Made by a program: the position numbers and the translations under genes. This document shows positions 25,562 through 37,624 of a DNA stretch of 64,000 bases, in pieces (the first letter of the stretch is position 1; each line of letters starts with the position of its first letter). Origin of the DNA: Drosophila pseudoobscura (Eukaryota > Arthropoda > Insecta > Diptera > Drosophilidae); contig NC_046683.1 in assembly GCF_009870125.1 (NCBI RefSeq), positions 7,502,001-7,566,000 of the forward strand, written 5' to 3'. The notes beneath the pieces are model-generated. The model was not told the DNA's origin. It saw only the letters and a list, made by a program, of their open reading frames with translations, and ran no database searches.

Positions 25562-26831
25562 CGACCTGTTTGGTAACCCTATGTTTTTTTTCAGATTTAC
25601 GTATTAATCGTAGCGAAAAGTAAACCCCATCAAACTTGTACCCTTGAATGTACCCCAGTCAAAGCAAAAGATACAAATGCGCAGCCACATCCAACCATTT
25701 TATCTGATTTCTCGCCCCCCCAAAACCCCAAACACACACACACACACACGCCACTCTACTCTGCACACCCTACCCCACCCTCTTTTATCTCTCGTTTTGA
25801 CTTTTAGACTATACATATATATGTAATCTAATTTAACAAACACTATTTGTAATATTGAAACAAAAACAAAGTATAAACTTACATATATATATGTGTGTAT
25901 TTTTATAATTGTAAATACATATATATATATATACATTATATATAATAGAAGAGGTCTCTAAATCGTTTATTACTATCCACGGGTCGTAAGGGGCATCAAC
26001 AAGTCGCCTATGCCCCAATATTTATTTAGTGGAAGAGCATTTAGGAGCAATCACACAACGAACAGCAACGAATCCTTATAAGATAAACGCGTCATGCACA
26101 CGACATGCAATAAGTACTAATATTAATTCTCATATCGAATCGGACCACATCCACAAATAAGCAAATATCTAGAGTTATTTGTTTGAAATAAGGATAATTT
26201 AATAGGATCTATGTAAGTTCCTAAAGAAGGAGGGCGAATATGATATGTTGGATATCTATTCTCGACTTTTCCTTGGTCTATTTCTGGTATTCTGCTGCCT
26301 CCTGCCACTTAAGATAGACGCCTATACGAGTGGATATTCAATGGCAGTGGCAGGCAGTCAGCTTGCCTTTTAAGAGCATTCCTATTCCTACATTTTTGGC
26401 AAGTCTTTGAACCCAGTAAACGCCCAGATCTATCGAAACCTTGTAAATAAACCATGAGTACTAAAAAAAGGAAACCCCTTGCTATACAGAAACATTTCTA
26501 AAAAATTAAAAAGCTGAAGAAACGTAAGAAATTGTAGAAAGCTTACACATTGGATTGATATATCTTCAGGCATATATCTTCTTCTACCTTACAGACCTCC
26601 ACTTTGTATGGATACAAAAATTATTGTATTGGGAATTTTTGAAAAAGATTTTGTGGAGTATATTGCCAATCGTACAGATGGTCACAAGATTCACTTGATC
26701 ACTCCTACAGCCTTATTTTTATCACGACTACAGCTGCTAAAAAGAAGAGTTACATATTTGTCTTGGGGGGAATGTGTGTTTTTATAAAATTTTTGTTTTA
26801 ATATTATTTGTTGAATATACATTAGTTAATA
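25562..26831. other. caz 3' UTR and convergent intergenic DNA
   Basis: No coding frame is supported between the caz stop and the ERp44 stop on the other strand. The stretch contains a CA run at 25733-25750, TATA tracts at about 25916-25945 and AATAAA-like motifs near 26444. It presumably holds both 3' UTRs. Confidence 0.5.
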
Positions 26832-29117
26832 TTACAGTTCATCTTTTTCTAGCAAGGTGTAGCGATGCTTGGATGGGCCCAGTTCCTTGAATTTCGATTC
26901 GGGTGGTGAGGTACCTTTGCCGGTATGTGGATCGGGATGTATATCATTATTTGAGGGATCCGGCCCATAATGAAACTCCCTATAGCAAAACAAAACGGAA
27001 ATAAATAAGATGTTTGCAAAGCGTTTTCGTGTGTGTTTGTGTACCTATGCAGCTTCCCGCTGTAGAGATCCTGAAGGAATTGCTTTAGCTTGCCCGGCGT
27101 GTACATGTCACTGAAGTGGGGGAACAGATACATGTGCTTGAACGAATCGATGGCTATCAATGGCAGGTCGTCCTCCGACTTTCCCAAATGATGCAGCGGA
27201 TGGGCAAATCTTTTGCCATCTGCCGTCAGAAAGTTGACATTCTCTGCAAAGACCATAGATCGGAATCAGTTTGGATTTTGTTCTTAAGTGAAGAAATTAT
27301 GTATATCCACGTACGTTTCTCATCTAGCAGTTGACGCTCAATGATGGACTTGTAATCCTTGATGGAGTTAAGATCGTCTGGCCGGTGGAAGAGTATCAGG
27401 AACGGCAGTCCTTCTTCGGTAAGCTCCTCGGCATTCTCGAATGTTATTTCCCTAACCAGCGGCACACACTTTTCCTGTATCCATATCTTCAGTTCATCGA
27501 AATTCTGCAGGCTGCCAGTGTAGGTCTCATCGTTTTCGTGCGACAAGGCCACATCGGGTCTAAACACAATAATGGGGGTACCTATATAGATTCGAAAAAA
27601 TCAGAGATATACCTAGGTAGCGATTGATTGATTGACCCTTACCAGGTGGATGCATGGCCTGTGAGGCATCACCGAAGCCCACATGGAACTGGCAATCCTC
27701 TTTCAAGTTTGTGGCCACTTTTCGGAATGTATCATATTCCGGCTGATCCCTGCGATCGAAGTAGCCCAATATGAGGCGTTTCTTTGAGTCAAGATGCTCA
27801 AGTTCTTTCAGCGATTTAAACTCCTGAATGGGATCCTCCAGTTGTTTCTTGACAAACTCCAAGAAAGCATCCGACGAACGCTGGCCGCGATATTCGCGCT
27901 TACTGAGCTGTCCGTTGCGTACAATTTTCAATGTGGGATATTTATTGATATGAAACCGCGAGGCAATAGCCGTCTCCTTATCGCAATCCACTTTCCCAAG
28001 CACAACACGGCCGGCATCGGGGAATTCCGCCTTGATCTGTAAGCAAAAACCCATTCATTTTGGCAGCGGATCGAATTCGAGGATATATTATATATTTGGC
28101 TTACCTTATCCGCAGCTTCACCGAATATGGGAGCTAATATATTACTAAATCTACACCATTCGGCATAAAAATTAAGGAAAACCAATTCATTAGAGGCTGA
28201 AAAAAGATACAAGACATTAAAACTTCAAAATTTTCACAGCTTCTAATTGAGGTTGTTGTTCAGAGGGAGAGAGAGAGAGCGAGAGAGAGGTAGATAAGAT
28301 AAAGAAAGAACTTCTCAGTAGAAAGCCAATCAATCTGTTAAGATTTTAGCCATACGATACTCTGCTTGTGTTTCAAGTAATTCAATGACTCACTCACGTG
28401 GCAGTCGATGTTTATGATATGAAAGGAACAAGCTAGTGTGAAACCAGATGTTTGTGTAACAAGTAAGACGGATATTGTATCTCAATTGCTCCAATTGTTA
28501 TAATATCCACCTTAATTTCTGTAGAAATGTATGAGCTTTAGCCGCTGTTGTTTGTTTTTAGACACGTTGGCAGCAGGTCGCTTCAAAACGCCTGCCAACA
28601 GCAATGCCTGACCAATTTATCGGGCCAATGGCTTTGTGTGAAACTTGTGACACGTCAATGCCCACCCAAATGTTGGTTAATTGATTTTCTGCATTGTGAT
28701 GCTTGCTTCTGATTCTAGCGCAGCGGATGCACCGTGAGCACCGCTTGGAACCTTACCTAATGTCATATCAATGTTTTCACTGGTCATAGGCACCGCTCCC
28801 CCCGCATCTGTGGCCGCTGGATGTTGCAGGAGATGAAGTATCTGGAATTATGCATAAAATCGCGCCACTTAGTTTTTAGGCATTGGAATGATGGGTGGGA
28901 TGATGTGTATGGGTGTGGAGTTACAAACACAGGCGGGCGGGCCGCCAGGCGACAGCATCTTTCGAATTATTTTCATGCCTAAGCCGGGCGACCGACCGAG
29001 CAACCGCCCCGCCGTCTGCCATCGTCCAGCCAGTGTTTTCCGCGGCATTAGAACACGTCGACTCACCGCTAGCAGAGCTATGCTGGGCCCCAGCTTATGA
29101 ATTCTTGCTTCAATCAT
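26832..29117 (-). CDS. CG9911: ERp44, thioredoxin-like ER chaperone
   Basis: ERp44 retains unassembled or oxidoreductase cargo (Ero1, ERAP, IgM-type clients) by thiol capture in the early secretory pathway. Minus-strand exons are 29117-29067, 28841-28757, 28196-28105, 28036-27643, 27581-27315, 27243-27045 and 26979-26832, totalling 1236 nt or 411 aa (human 406). The N-terminus has a hydrophobic signal segment (SIALLAILHLLQ). The first thioredoxin domain carries CRFS at residues 60-63, the ERp44-specific active site with a single cysteine, in NFYAEWCRFSN. KYPTLKIVRNG and KREYRGQRS are family signatures. The protein ends in KDEL, an ER-retrieval signal. The acceptor at 27581 was chosen over one 22 bp downstream because it keeps frame and restores PGTPIIVFRPDV. 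Confidence 0.95.
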
Positions 29118-29249
29118 TTTGAGGCACTGGCTGTGGGTGGAGGGGCTGCGACGAATTGCACACAGAAATGGACACCAAGTTATTGAATTGATTCAGTTCG
29201 GCATGGATTTTAATGGAAATTATTGCCTGTTGTCGCACTGCAAACGTAA

Positions 29250-29266
29250 GTACCAGTGTGACCGCG
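29250..29266 (-). promoter_or_regulatory. Core-promoter Motif 1 (M1BP type) of ERp44
   Basis: On the minus strand the sequence reads CGGTCACACTGG, a match to the fly core-promoter Motif 1 (consensus YGGTCACACTR), about 135 bp upstream of the ERp44 start codon and in the gene's orientation. AAATATACC blocks that resemble Motif 6 lie beside it at 29268-29320. This is the usual arrangement of TATA-less housekeeping promoters. Confidence 0.65.
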
Positions 29267-29337
29267 GAAATATACCGAAACATACTATCTCATTTACAGA
29301 ATATACCGTAAATATACTGACGAATTAAAGTCCTTTT

Positions 29338-29525
29338 TTACATGTTCCTCGTTTTTGATCTTCCGTGGAATATTACTAGCTATATAGAACATTAAGCCAT
29401 GCCCACATAATTTTGTACGATTGATAAATCAATTCTATACATGATTGGCCTATTCAAAATACTTGCATTTATTGGATTTCTATATAACATTGAAAATGAA
29501 ATGGACAAAAATTATACCATCGGTT
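29338..29525 (-). repeat. Dispersed repeat copy, 5' module
   Basis: The blocks GTGGAATATTACTAGCTA, AAGCCATGCCCACATAATTT and GGATTTCTATATAACATTG recur here in the same order as at 38505-38640, 57690-57800 and 58440-58565. Divergence from those copies is moderate. Orientation is given relative to the copy at 30180-30545. Confidence 0.8.
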
Positions 29526-29689
29526 TAATTTTGACTGTTGTCGCACTGTTGTATCAGTAAGAACTAGGGCTGGGAAAAAATCGATAGTGTCTACCGATAC
29601 TATCGATTGGTGTACGATGCGGATGTGAGTCTTATTAGTCACAATTCCAATAAGAATTTTAATACATTCAAGTGAAATATTTGAAATTG

Positions 29690-30005
29690 GTCTGGGCTAG
29701 ATTGTTTATCTATTTTCACTTTAAATTTGACGATGTGACGATGGCGGACTATTTGATAAAATATACCCGTCTGACCATCAAAGAAATACCGAAATATATA
29801 TACTGTTACCCACCTAAATGATAAGAATTCTTCATGTGGATCCTATCCTTTTAAGAAAACCACGACATCTTTCCCCTGAACTGCGGAAAAATTCGTCAAG
29901 ATTCAAAATTTTCGTGGTCGACAATGGTTATAACTAATCGTTATATTTTCATGACCGGAAATCATATTCCTCGATTTTGATGTTGCGCCTAATATTACTA
30001 GTGGT
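29690..30005 (-). repeat. Dispersed repeat copy inverted relative to its neighbour
   Basis: The part 29813-30005 is the reverse complement, with mismatches, of 30290-30475: shared blocks include ATCAAAATCGAGGAATATGA, TTGTCGACCACGAAAAT and TTCGCAGTTCAGG-like sequence. The two copies face each other across about 290 bp, forming an imperfect hairpin. Confidence 0.75.
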
Positions 30006-30179
30006 GTCGATATCAGGAGAAGTCGTTAAGTTTTCAAATCAGCTTGGAAAACAGAATTTTAATATCAACTAAAAATAGGGTATACAGATGTCCATAACAT
30101 TGGTTGACAGGCAACAAGTGTTTAAATGACGTAAGATGTCATGCGTAACATATTATGTTTTGATCTTTCTTGTTTAAAC

Positions 30180-30545
30180 CCTATTTTATACACAATCCCA
30201 AACAAAGCAGTACATTAAACCAACCAATCTTGTAGAAAATTAATTCATCAACCGCATAAAGCTATGAGTTCAGTGTTGAGGGTCCTATCTATCTAGTACT
30301 ATTAAGTCGAATATCAAAATCGAGGAATATGATTGCCGATCATGGTCAGAGAACGATTAGCCCATTGTCGACCACGAAAATGATGAATCCTTACGAACCT
30401 TTTCGCAGTTCAGGTAAAGTTTCGCAGTAAAGATGAAGGATAGAATGGATCTACAAGAAGAGTTATTATTGCTATAAGTAATATTTTGCGCGGTTTAGGT
30501 CAAGTTGTTCTCTTGTTTAAATTAAGGGGATAAAGTGGGCTAAGC
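30180..30545 (+). repeat. Near full-length dispersed repeat copy
   Basis: This copy carries all three modules recognised in the window: a block ending CTAGTACTATTAAG with ATCAAAATCGAGGAATATG, a middle block with TTCGCAGTTCAGG, and a 3' block ending AAAGTGGGCTAAGCTCG. It has no coding capacity. It defines the plus orientation and the approximate 360-bp unit length used for the family here. Confidence 0.75.
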
Positions 30546-31854
30546 TCGTTTTTTCGGTATATTTCTGAGGGTCAGACGATATATGTTATCGATAAAGGAT
30601 GGAACAATGTTTTCGAATCTTTGTTTATAATAGCTGACGTTTATGGATTTTACGGTGGTAAATAGAGCAAGAAAAAGCAGAAACCAAACGCGTTTTTAAT
30701 TCGGCAATACATTTGAATAGTATATGTACATTCCAAATACGTTTTACGAAGGTTTTTTTGTTTGGCCACAAATGTGTGTGTGTGGTGCGTACATGCATAT
30801 ACATATGTACGATTGTTTTGTGTTATTGTTGCGTTCGAAATATCGGAATATGTACATACAAACATACGTATAAATATTTAATTACTTTGTTTATGACAAC
30901 ATAATTCCGTCTTTGGCATTGAACAACTAAAGCAACAAGGATCTAGCCGAACATTTCAAGTACGACAATTGCATTAATTTTCTCAATCTCAAACTTATTG
31001 GTAATGGAAATCACGATAATCTAGCAGTAAATATACAAACATACACCCCATATGTACACACACATATATATATGTATGTAGTGCGCACCTTCAGGCGATT
31101 GCATATGTATGTGCGTATGCATTCCGCATTATCTATATTGCCACCACGACATACAAAACAAAATTAACTTCGATTTGTTCTAAAGGTGTTGGTATTTGTT
31201 GTATTTAGTGCGCTTAGTACGTATGTATGCTTCATTAAAACATTCACACAGATATGCGTATGTATGTGCATATGCAGATACATTGTATAAGTGCCCCCGC
31301 GTCGCGAGACACTGAACGGAACGCCAGATTGCCGACGTCCCATCCAGTACCGTACCGTCCGTTCCACACACACACACAAGACATTGGGAGTATCGGCTGG
31401 AAAGTTCCGTAAGATTTGGGGTGACAGGAGAGGAGACAGATTTCCAAAGACGAGAAATCTATCGAATCCCCTTCCCGGGGAACGGAACTCTACGTCCGTC
31501 AGGCAGAAATGTGTATGTGCAAAGTTCAATCCACTGATATAGCCAGGACATGGCTGGAAAAACTCTCATCAAAAAGGGCCCTGGGGGGGTACTAAAAACT
31601 TGTCTAAATTATCTCGATCTCATAGCTAAACCCAAGCATATGCATGTACAACATTGCAATATATGTATATATGTACGAATGCACGCACTTGTAGTATCTC
31701 TAGATATACGTTCATATATGTATATATGGTTAGTGAATGCTAACCGGATTTTTGCACACACATTCGCCTAAAAAGAGAGATACATTAAATACTTATAAGT
31801 AAATAAATAATACTGTATACATTATATATAGTCTTATTTTAGCCGATTCACACA

Positions 31855-34800
31855 ATGTCAGATGGATCACCGCCTCCATCGATTTGCTTTATACGCGCCG
31901 CCGAATCTTATCCAAAATCACAAATGGAGAAGGAAGACTCGCAGCTGTTTGTACCGTTTCCAGAACGTATGTGTGCCAAAAACAGAAAGTACTATAGCAT
32001 ATACATATACGACACATTAACACACCTTTCGACATTCATTCTTTTCAAACAGTTGCTGGCGAGTCAATCAAGTACCTAGGACGGACCGATGATGGTGTTC
32101 TGGCGCTGTCCAATTATCGCATATTTTTATCAAAAAAATCAACCGCATACGAGACTTATGTGCCCTTGGGCCTGATCGAGTCGGTGCAGGTGCGTGACCT
32201 GTTCCAGCTGATTGTCAATTGCAAGGATGCCAGCACAGTCAGGTGCTCCTTTCAGTCCGCCGAGCAATGCTCGGAGTGGCAGCGACGCATCCAGTTGCTA
32301 ATCGGTGTACCTGTATCGCTGGAGACGCTCTTTGCCTTCCCCTTTTACTCGTGGACCTGTGACACAATTGGCTCAGCCAATGCCCATGCCCAGGCGATTG
32401 GTAATGGCCATGGAAAAGAGCGCATTCCATTGCCAAATGGTTCTGGATTTGGATCTTGCGTGAAACCTCCTGCCTTATTGAGTGAGAACTTTCCATCGGC
32501 CTGCGAGATCGTGTCGCAGGCGAACAGTCGCTTGCAGCGTGCCGTACGATATGAAAGTGATTTTAAGAACGAGGTGGCACGCCTGGGCTTCGATCTGAAG
32601 GGCTCGTGGCGCATCTCGACAGCAAATGCCGACTTTAAGCTCTGTCCATCGTATCCGCCAAAGTTGCTTGTTCCTTGCTGCATCACCGACGAAATGCTAC
32701 ACAATGTGGCCAACTTCCGTGGCTCGCGGCGTCTGCCGGCCGTCGTCTGGCGGCATCAGAGGTCTGGGGCCATACTAGCACGCTGCAGCCAGCCGGAGGT
32801 CGGTTGGCTGGGCTGGCGGAATACCAAAGATGAGCAGCTACTGAAAGCCTTGGCCGATGCCTGTGCCTTTGACAGAGGCGAGCATAACAGGCGCCAGACA
32901 CAACCCACAAAGACCCAAGCGCAGGCCCACGCCGCCGCTGCTGCCGCCGCCTCGAAGGACACAAACGGACAGTCGAATAGCTCCGGCAATAGCTCACCAT
33001 CGCTCGATGACTCCTCCTCGCATGAAGAGCTGGCCCTAGACGAAATACGAGTGAGTTTTTGCACGAAAACTTTTTGCAATCCCAAAATCCTAAATCTTTA
33101 TTACATTTTCTTTGAATTTCAAGAAAATTCTCATTGTTGATGCACGAAGCTATACATCTGCCGTCACGAATCGTGCACGCGGTGGCGGCTGTGAGTGCAT
33201 TGAGTATTATCCATGCGCCGAAATTGAATTCATGAGCTTGGGTAACATCCATGCCATTCGTAAGAGTTTTCATGCGGTCCGGCAGCTGTGCGCCTCATCG
33301 CCAGATGATCCCAAGTGAGTAGAACTTTCTTCTCAGAAATTCCTGACAATTTCAAGGTGCCCGACAGTGCCCGCTCTGGCCGAACAGCTGAAGCGAAGAA
33401 TATTCTGAGCTTCAGAGCAGCCAGGTGCCACCGAGGACGGGGAGGAAATAGACAGTGTCCAGAAGCGCTCCAAGCGCAGTCCTGAACTTCTGGGCAGGCG
33501 CCACTGGATACTCGGAGAAGGAATTTTTCGAGGGCCAGGACAGGCTCTTTATAGAGGCCTCGGAATGGCTTAAGAAATCTCCCTGATTAAAGGACAAAGA
33601 AATTAATTATATTCTGTTTTCCCAATTAACTTTTTCTAGCTGGTTTGGACAGTTGGAAAAGACCATGTGGATGCAGCATTTGTCGGGCCTACTGGGTGCC
33701 GCCATGACCGTTGTCCATACCATCGAAAAGAACGGACGACCCGTGCTAGTGCACTGTTCCGATGGTTGGGATCGTACGCCACAGATTGTGGCGACAGCGC
33801 AACTGTGTCTAGATCCATACTATCGAACTGTTGAGGTATGTCCCTCCGCAATCAACCCATTCCCAAAACCACAGTAATTAAACCTATATTTCCTTTGGAT
33901 GAATAGGGTTTCCGTGTTCTGGTCGAACGTGAATGGTTAAATTTTGGTCACAAATTCGCCGATCGTTCAGGCAATGGCCCCAACTCTGATGAGGTGAACG
34001 AGCGTTGTCCCGTCTTTTTACAATGGCTGGATCTGGTGCACCAAATCCATAGACAGTATCCATGCAGCTTTGAATTCAGTATTGGCTACTTGGTAAGACG
34101 ATTCCCAATGCCTTCTGGCTTCTGGTCTTCCCTTTATCAACTGATGTGCATTCTTTTTTCAGATAAAACTAGCACAACACTCGCTATCCTGCCTGTTCGG
34201 CACTTTCCTGTGCAACTCGTTGAGGGAACGCATTGAGAATTCCGTTTTTGATCGTACGTTTTCAGTGTGGCCATTTTTAGCTGAAACTATGTATAGAAAT
34301 CCACTCTATAAGCATGAGACTGAAAAGGTACGCCCTGGAGTCCCCTCCCCCCACCTAAAATCTGACTAACTCTATGTTTATCTTTCTCTGGGTTTGTTTT
34401 CAGGTTCTTTGGCCAGCGCACAGTGTGCGGTTTTTATATTTCTGGTCTGACGTTTATCTTGGTAGCTTAGGCAACAAAAATGGTACTGATCTTCCATTAC
34501 TGAGTAATGAACGACAAAGTGCCCATAATGGTGAGTAAATCAACGACTAGAAAACAAAACACCCTCGTCCATTAAAAGAACATTAAGAAAACAAACATTA
34601 ACAAAATGAACACACTAATAGTGTTCCATAGGGTTTCATTCTGGTTTTCATCGTATATTGCGCATATCGTTGGTACTTTTTATTTCTTATGGTATTCGAT
34701 TTTGGGTCTATAGATCTATCTTAAAAGATAAACTTCTAGCTGGCGAAAACATCTTTTTCATACGAAATCTATCCCATTTTTTAGACAAGGTCAATAAAAT

Positions 34801-37624
34801 ACCGGTTAAAAATACAGAAAAACTACCCAAAGTATTTCGAAAGATTTCTAAAGATAGAACAGCTAGAAAAATTCCATAATAAGGTCAAATATAATATTAT
34901 GAAGGCTGTTGAAAAAAGGATAATTATGCTATGGATAATTGTAGATAAAAACTTGTGGCTATTTGCTAAAATATAACTAAAATTAGGATACAAATCCAAC
35001 AAAACAACATTACTCTAATCAATTAATATCCACCATTTAGGTTCGTTGACAAAAACACGATCCTCTGAAGATCTTACAACAAATGAATTGGGACAGAGCA
35101 CCATTTCGAGGAGATCGAGTGATCCCAATTTGACCGTAGAATCGATGTGAGTATTGTAAAGCAGTCGACAGTCGAGCAGCAACTAATTGTACTACCCTTT
35201 ACAGTGTTTCCGAGTGCGCTCTGAATGTGAATAGTAACTCGATGTTTGATATACGATCGGAGGCAGACAGGAGGCAGAGTGTTAGTGCAAATAATGTCCA
35301 TGATAATGTTAAAGACTCCAAAGAACCAGAGGTAAAACGTAAGGAGGCCGAAGACGAGACAGATGCCAGTTGTTGCTCTACAAAGTGTACCTCCAATCAG
35401 TTTAAAAACGACCAAAGTACAGCTTCTAACCGTGATATAATATTGGAAGCTGCAGCAACAACAGCAGCGATAGTGCCAGAGCCCTCTCAGTCCCAAAACT
35501 CTGAAGCCGCAAACGCTGTCCATGCCCTATCGAACGGTTAGCCCTATACAAATCTGTTCTTTCTCATTCTAAGAAATCTTTTGCTTTAATTTAGATCGAG
35601 AACAAGAAGAGAGCAGTGATACAAGCCGCAATATTTGGCATGGCCCGATTGATACTAGTACAGATACCCTAATTCCTACAGAGGCCGTGCAACAAACGAA
35701 ATCTGACAATAACCACCACGTAGCGCCTTTGGAGAATCACGTGATAAGCACGGACAAAAAACCAAATGAAGCAGTAGCACAAGTCGCTGTCCCAAGTACT
35801 CCCACAGCAAACAATAAAATCAGTCAGAGCTATAACAATTTGCCTCGGGTGCACATAAGGCCGATTACGAATACGAATACTAATACAAATGCTACTGCTG
35901 CACGCTGCACGAATACGGCGCAAAAGAAAGAGGCAAATGCACACTTTCCGCACCATTTGGATTTGCATGTGCCCAGCAGATGCAAGGAGGAACAAACTAA
36001 TGCCAATGGTTCGTTGATTGATGGCCATAACCAAAGTGCTGCTGATGAATGCCTGTACATGTCACCTGAGCTACCGCCCACGCTGGGCAGTCGAACACGC
36101 AGGAATACGTTTGGTTCAAGCTACAGCCGGGATATTGGACATTTTAAATTTGCAGAAAATGGCAGGTGAGAAAGTCGCCTGAATGCTTCCAATAGATATA
36201 GGATAATAAACTAAGTATGTGTACTTTTCAGCACACATAATTTCCCAGTGGCGGGTGGACTAATTTCATTGCCACCGACACCACTGGGTATTCAGGAACG
36301 CCCGCAATTCACAATATCCTGTCCCGATGGCCTGGCCCATGGCCTAAGTGAACAAAACATAAGACTTCATCAGATTGTGCAAGAGCACAAGGTAATAGCT
36401 ACTCCAATTGAAGTTCTTAATGCTTACTAATCTGATCTTTGATTGATATTTATATTTATAGCAACGCGAAGAGGTACTACTGCGGGAAATACATGGAATG
36501 CGGCTGGCTCTCTTGGAAAAGGGCTGTCCCAGTTGCAACAGCATCGTCTCAACAAATGTGGAACATGTAATTGCCCTTAAATCTGGTTTAGAAATTGTAG
36601 AAAACCATATGTAGATTTGCGTATATTCTTGAGATAGCGAGAGGCTAACGTATGGTCTAGCCATTTGTATCAGTATATTTGATAATATATATAGTGTATT
36701 TCGGGCTGTAGGATGTCTCCAGATCGTATATTATTTTGTGTGTGTTTTTTGTATAAACCTTTGCAGCCTTCCACAGTCTAATGATTTGAATCTCCTTTAG
36801 GAAAATGGATCGGATATCGTTGAAAATGCTTCGACGTGTTCTTGGGAGGCCGTCGAAGAGCGTAGTGGCCCCTCATCGTATGCCCCATCTTCGATACAAG
36901 AGAAAAAAGCCACCAGCGTTCTCTGGGTACCAGATCATGCCGTTTCACGTTGCTCCAGTTGTCAAACTGAGTTCTGGCTTGGACGAAGAAAACATCATTG
37001 TCGGTGCGCATTACTCTTTTCAGTAATACCTACACACTCATACACACTATACACGTAGTTTTTCTTTTTGATATTTTTATTTATCAAACAAAAAAATAAC
37101 AAACAATCTAATTTTTAACAATCTAATCCTTGTTGTTGGAATTTTAAGACTACTTACTTATTCCTACAATTTATACATAGATTAAAACAATTCATCTTTT
37201 AAATCTCCCTCTACAAGAATAGTGGCCCATAAATTGGGTTTTCAAACTGAGACACATGACTAGACTAGTGCTAATCAAGAATATATACATATACATATAT
37301 ATCATTATATAAATTGTTCTGAAATCTGTTTATTTTACAACCATTAACTTCAACGATATATTTCTTGATTCCATTCAAAGTATTACTTTTGTCTTCTATT
37401 TTAATAATTACTTGTGCTTTCATTTCAGATCATGTGGAGAAATTTTCTGTGCTGACTGCTCTGAATTTTGGGCCCCTCTGCCGTATGAAAAGCTTTTCAA
37501 TCCCGTAAGGCTATGCGGATCTTGTTATACTACAGTCACATCCAATGTCCATGAGTATGCTGCCGTGCCTTCCGACTCCACGGCGAATGAAAGAGCGGCC
37601 AGGCGGCCTTCTGCCAGCTCCTAA
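31855..37624 (+). CDS. CG3632: Myotubularin-related phosphatase with FYVE domain (MTMR3/4 type)
   Basis: MTMR3/4-type enzymes remove the 3-phosphate from PI3P and PI(3,5)P2 on endosomal membranes. Exons are 31855-31966, 32053-33050, 33124-33314, 33640-33835, 33907-34092, 34163-34327, 34404-34530, 35041-35146, 35205-35536, 35595-36165, 36232-36391, 36462-36566, 36801-37003 and 37429-37624, totalling 3648 nt or 1215 aa. An N-terminal PH-GRAM domain (about 35-150) precedes the phosphatase, whose CX5R loop HCSDGWDRT is intact (Cys473 to Arg479), so the enzyme should be active. An Ala/Gln/Ser-rich low-complexity insert lies at about 320-365. A long disordered linker leads to a C-terminal FYVE finger at about 1124-1186 with WVPD, RRKHHCR and eight zinc cysteines/histidines; an intron splits the RRKHHCR motif. 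The start is preceded by a splice acceptor, implying a non-coding 5' exon. Confidence 0.93.
33360..33595 (+). pseudogene. Coding-like fragment inside a myotubularin intron
   Basis: The 325-bp intron between two phosphatase exons is unusually GC-rich and codon-like compared with its neighbours. One frame reads ALAEQLKRRIF, another EDGEEIDSVQKRSKRSPEL, and a third FWAGATGYSEKEFFEGQDRL followed by FIEASEWLKKSP and a stop. No single frame is open through it and it does not match myotubularin. It may be a decayed piece of a host coding sequence captured in the intron; source unknown. Confidence 0.35.

Larger units (their letters stand above)
29118..31854. other. Repeat-rich intergenic region before the myotubularin gene
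   Basis: Apart from the ERp44 promoter, the region is made largely of decayed copies of the dispersed repeat family (29338-29525, 29690-30005, 30180-30545). DRE-like ATCGATAG/CTATCGATTGG sites lie at about 29580-29607. The right part (30650-31800) has TATG and CACA microsatellites and no supported coding frame; a 5' non-coding exon of the myotubularin gene should lie here because an acceptor (TTTTAG) directly precedes its start codon. Confidence 0.5.

Noticed and set aside
29813-30480. A single foldback transposon with terminal inverted repeats
   Set aside because: The two inverted blocks each match the dispersed repeat family found singly elsewhere (for example 38277-38645), so two separate adjacent insertions explain it better.
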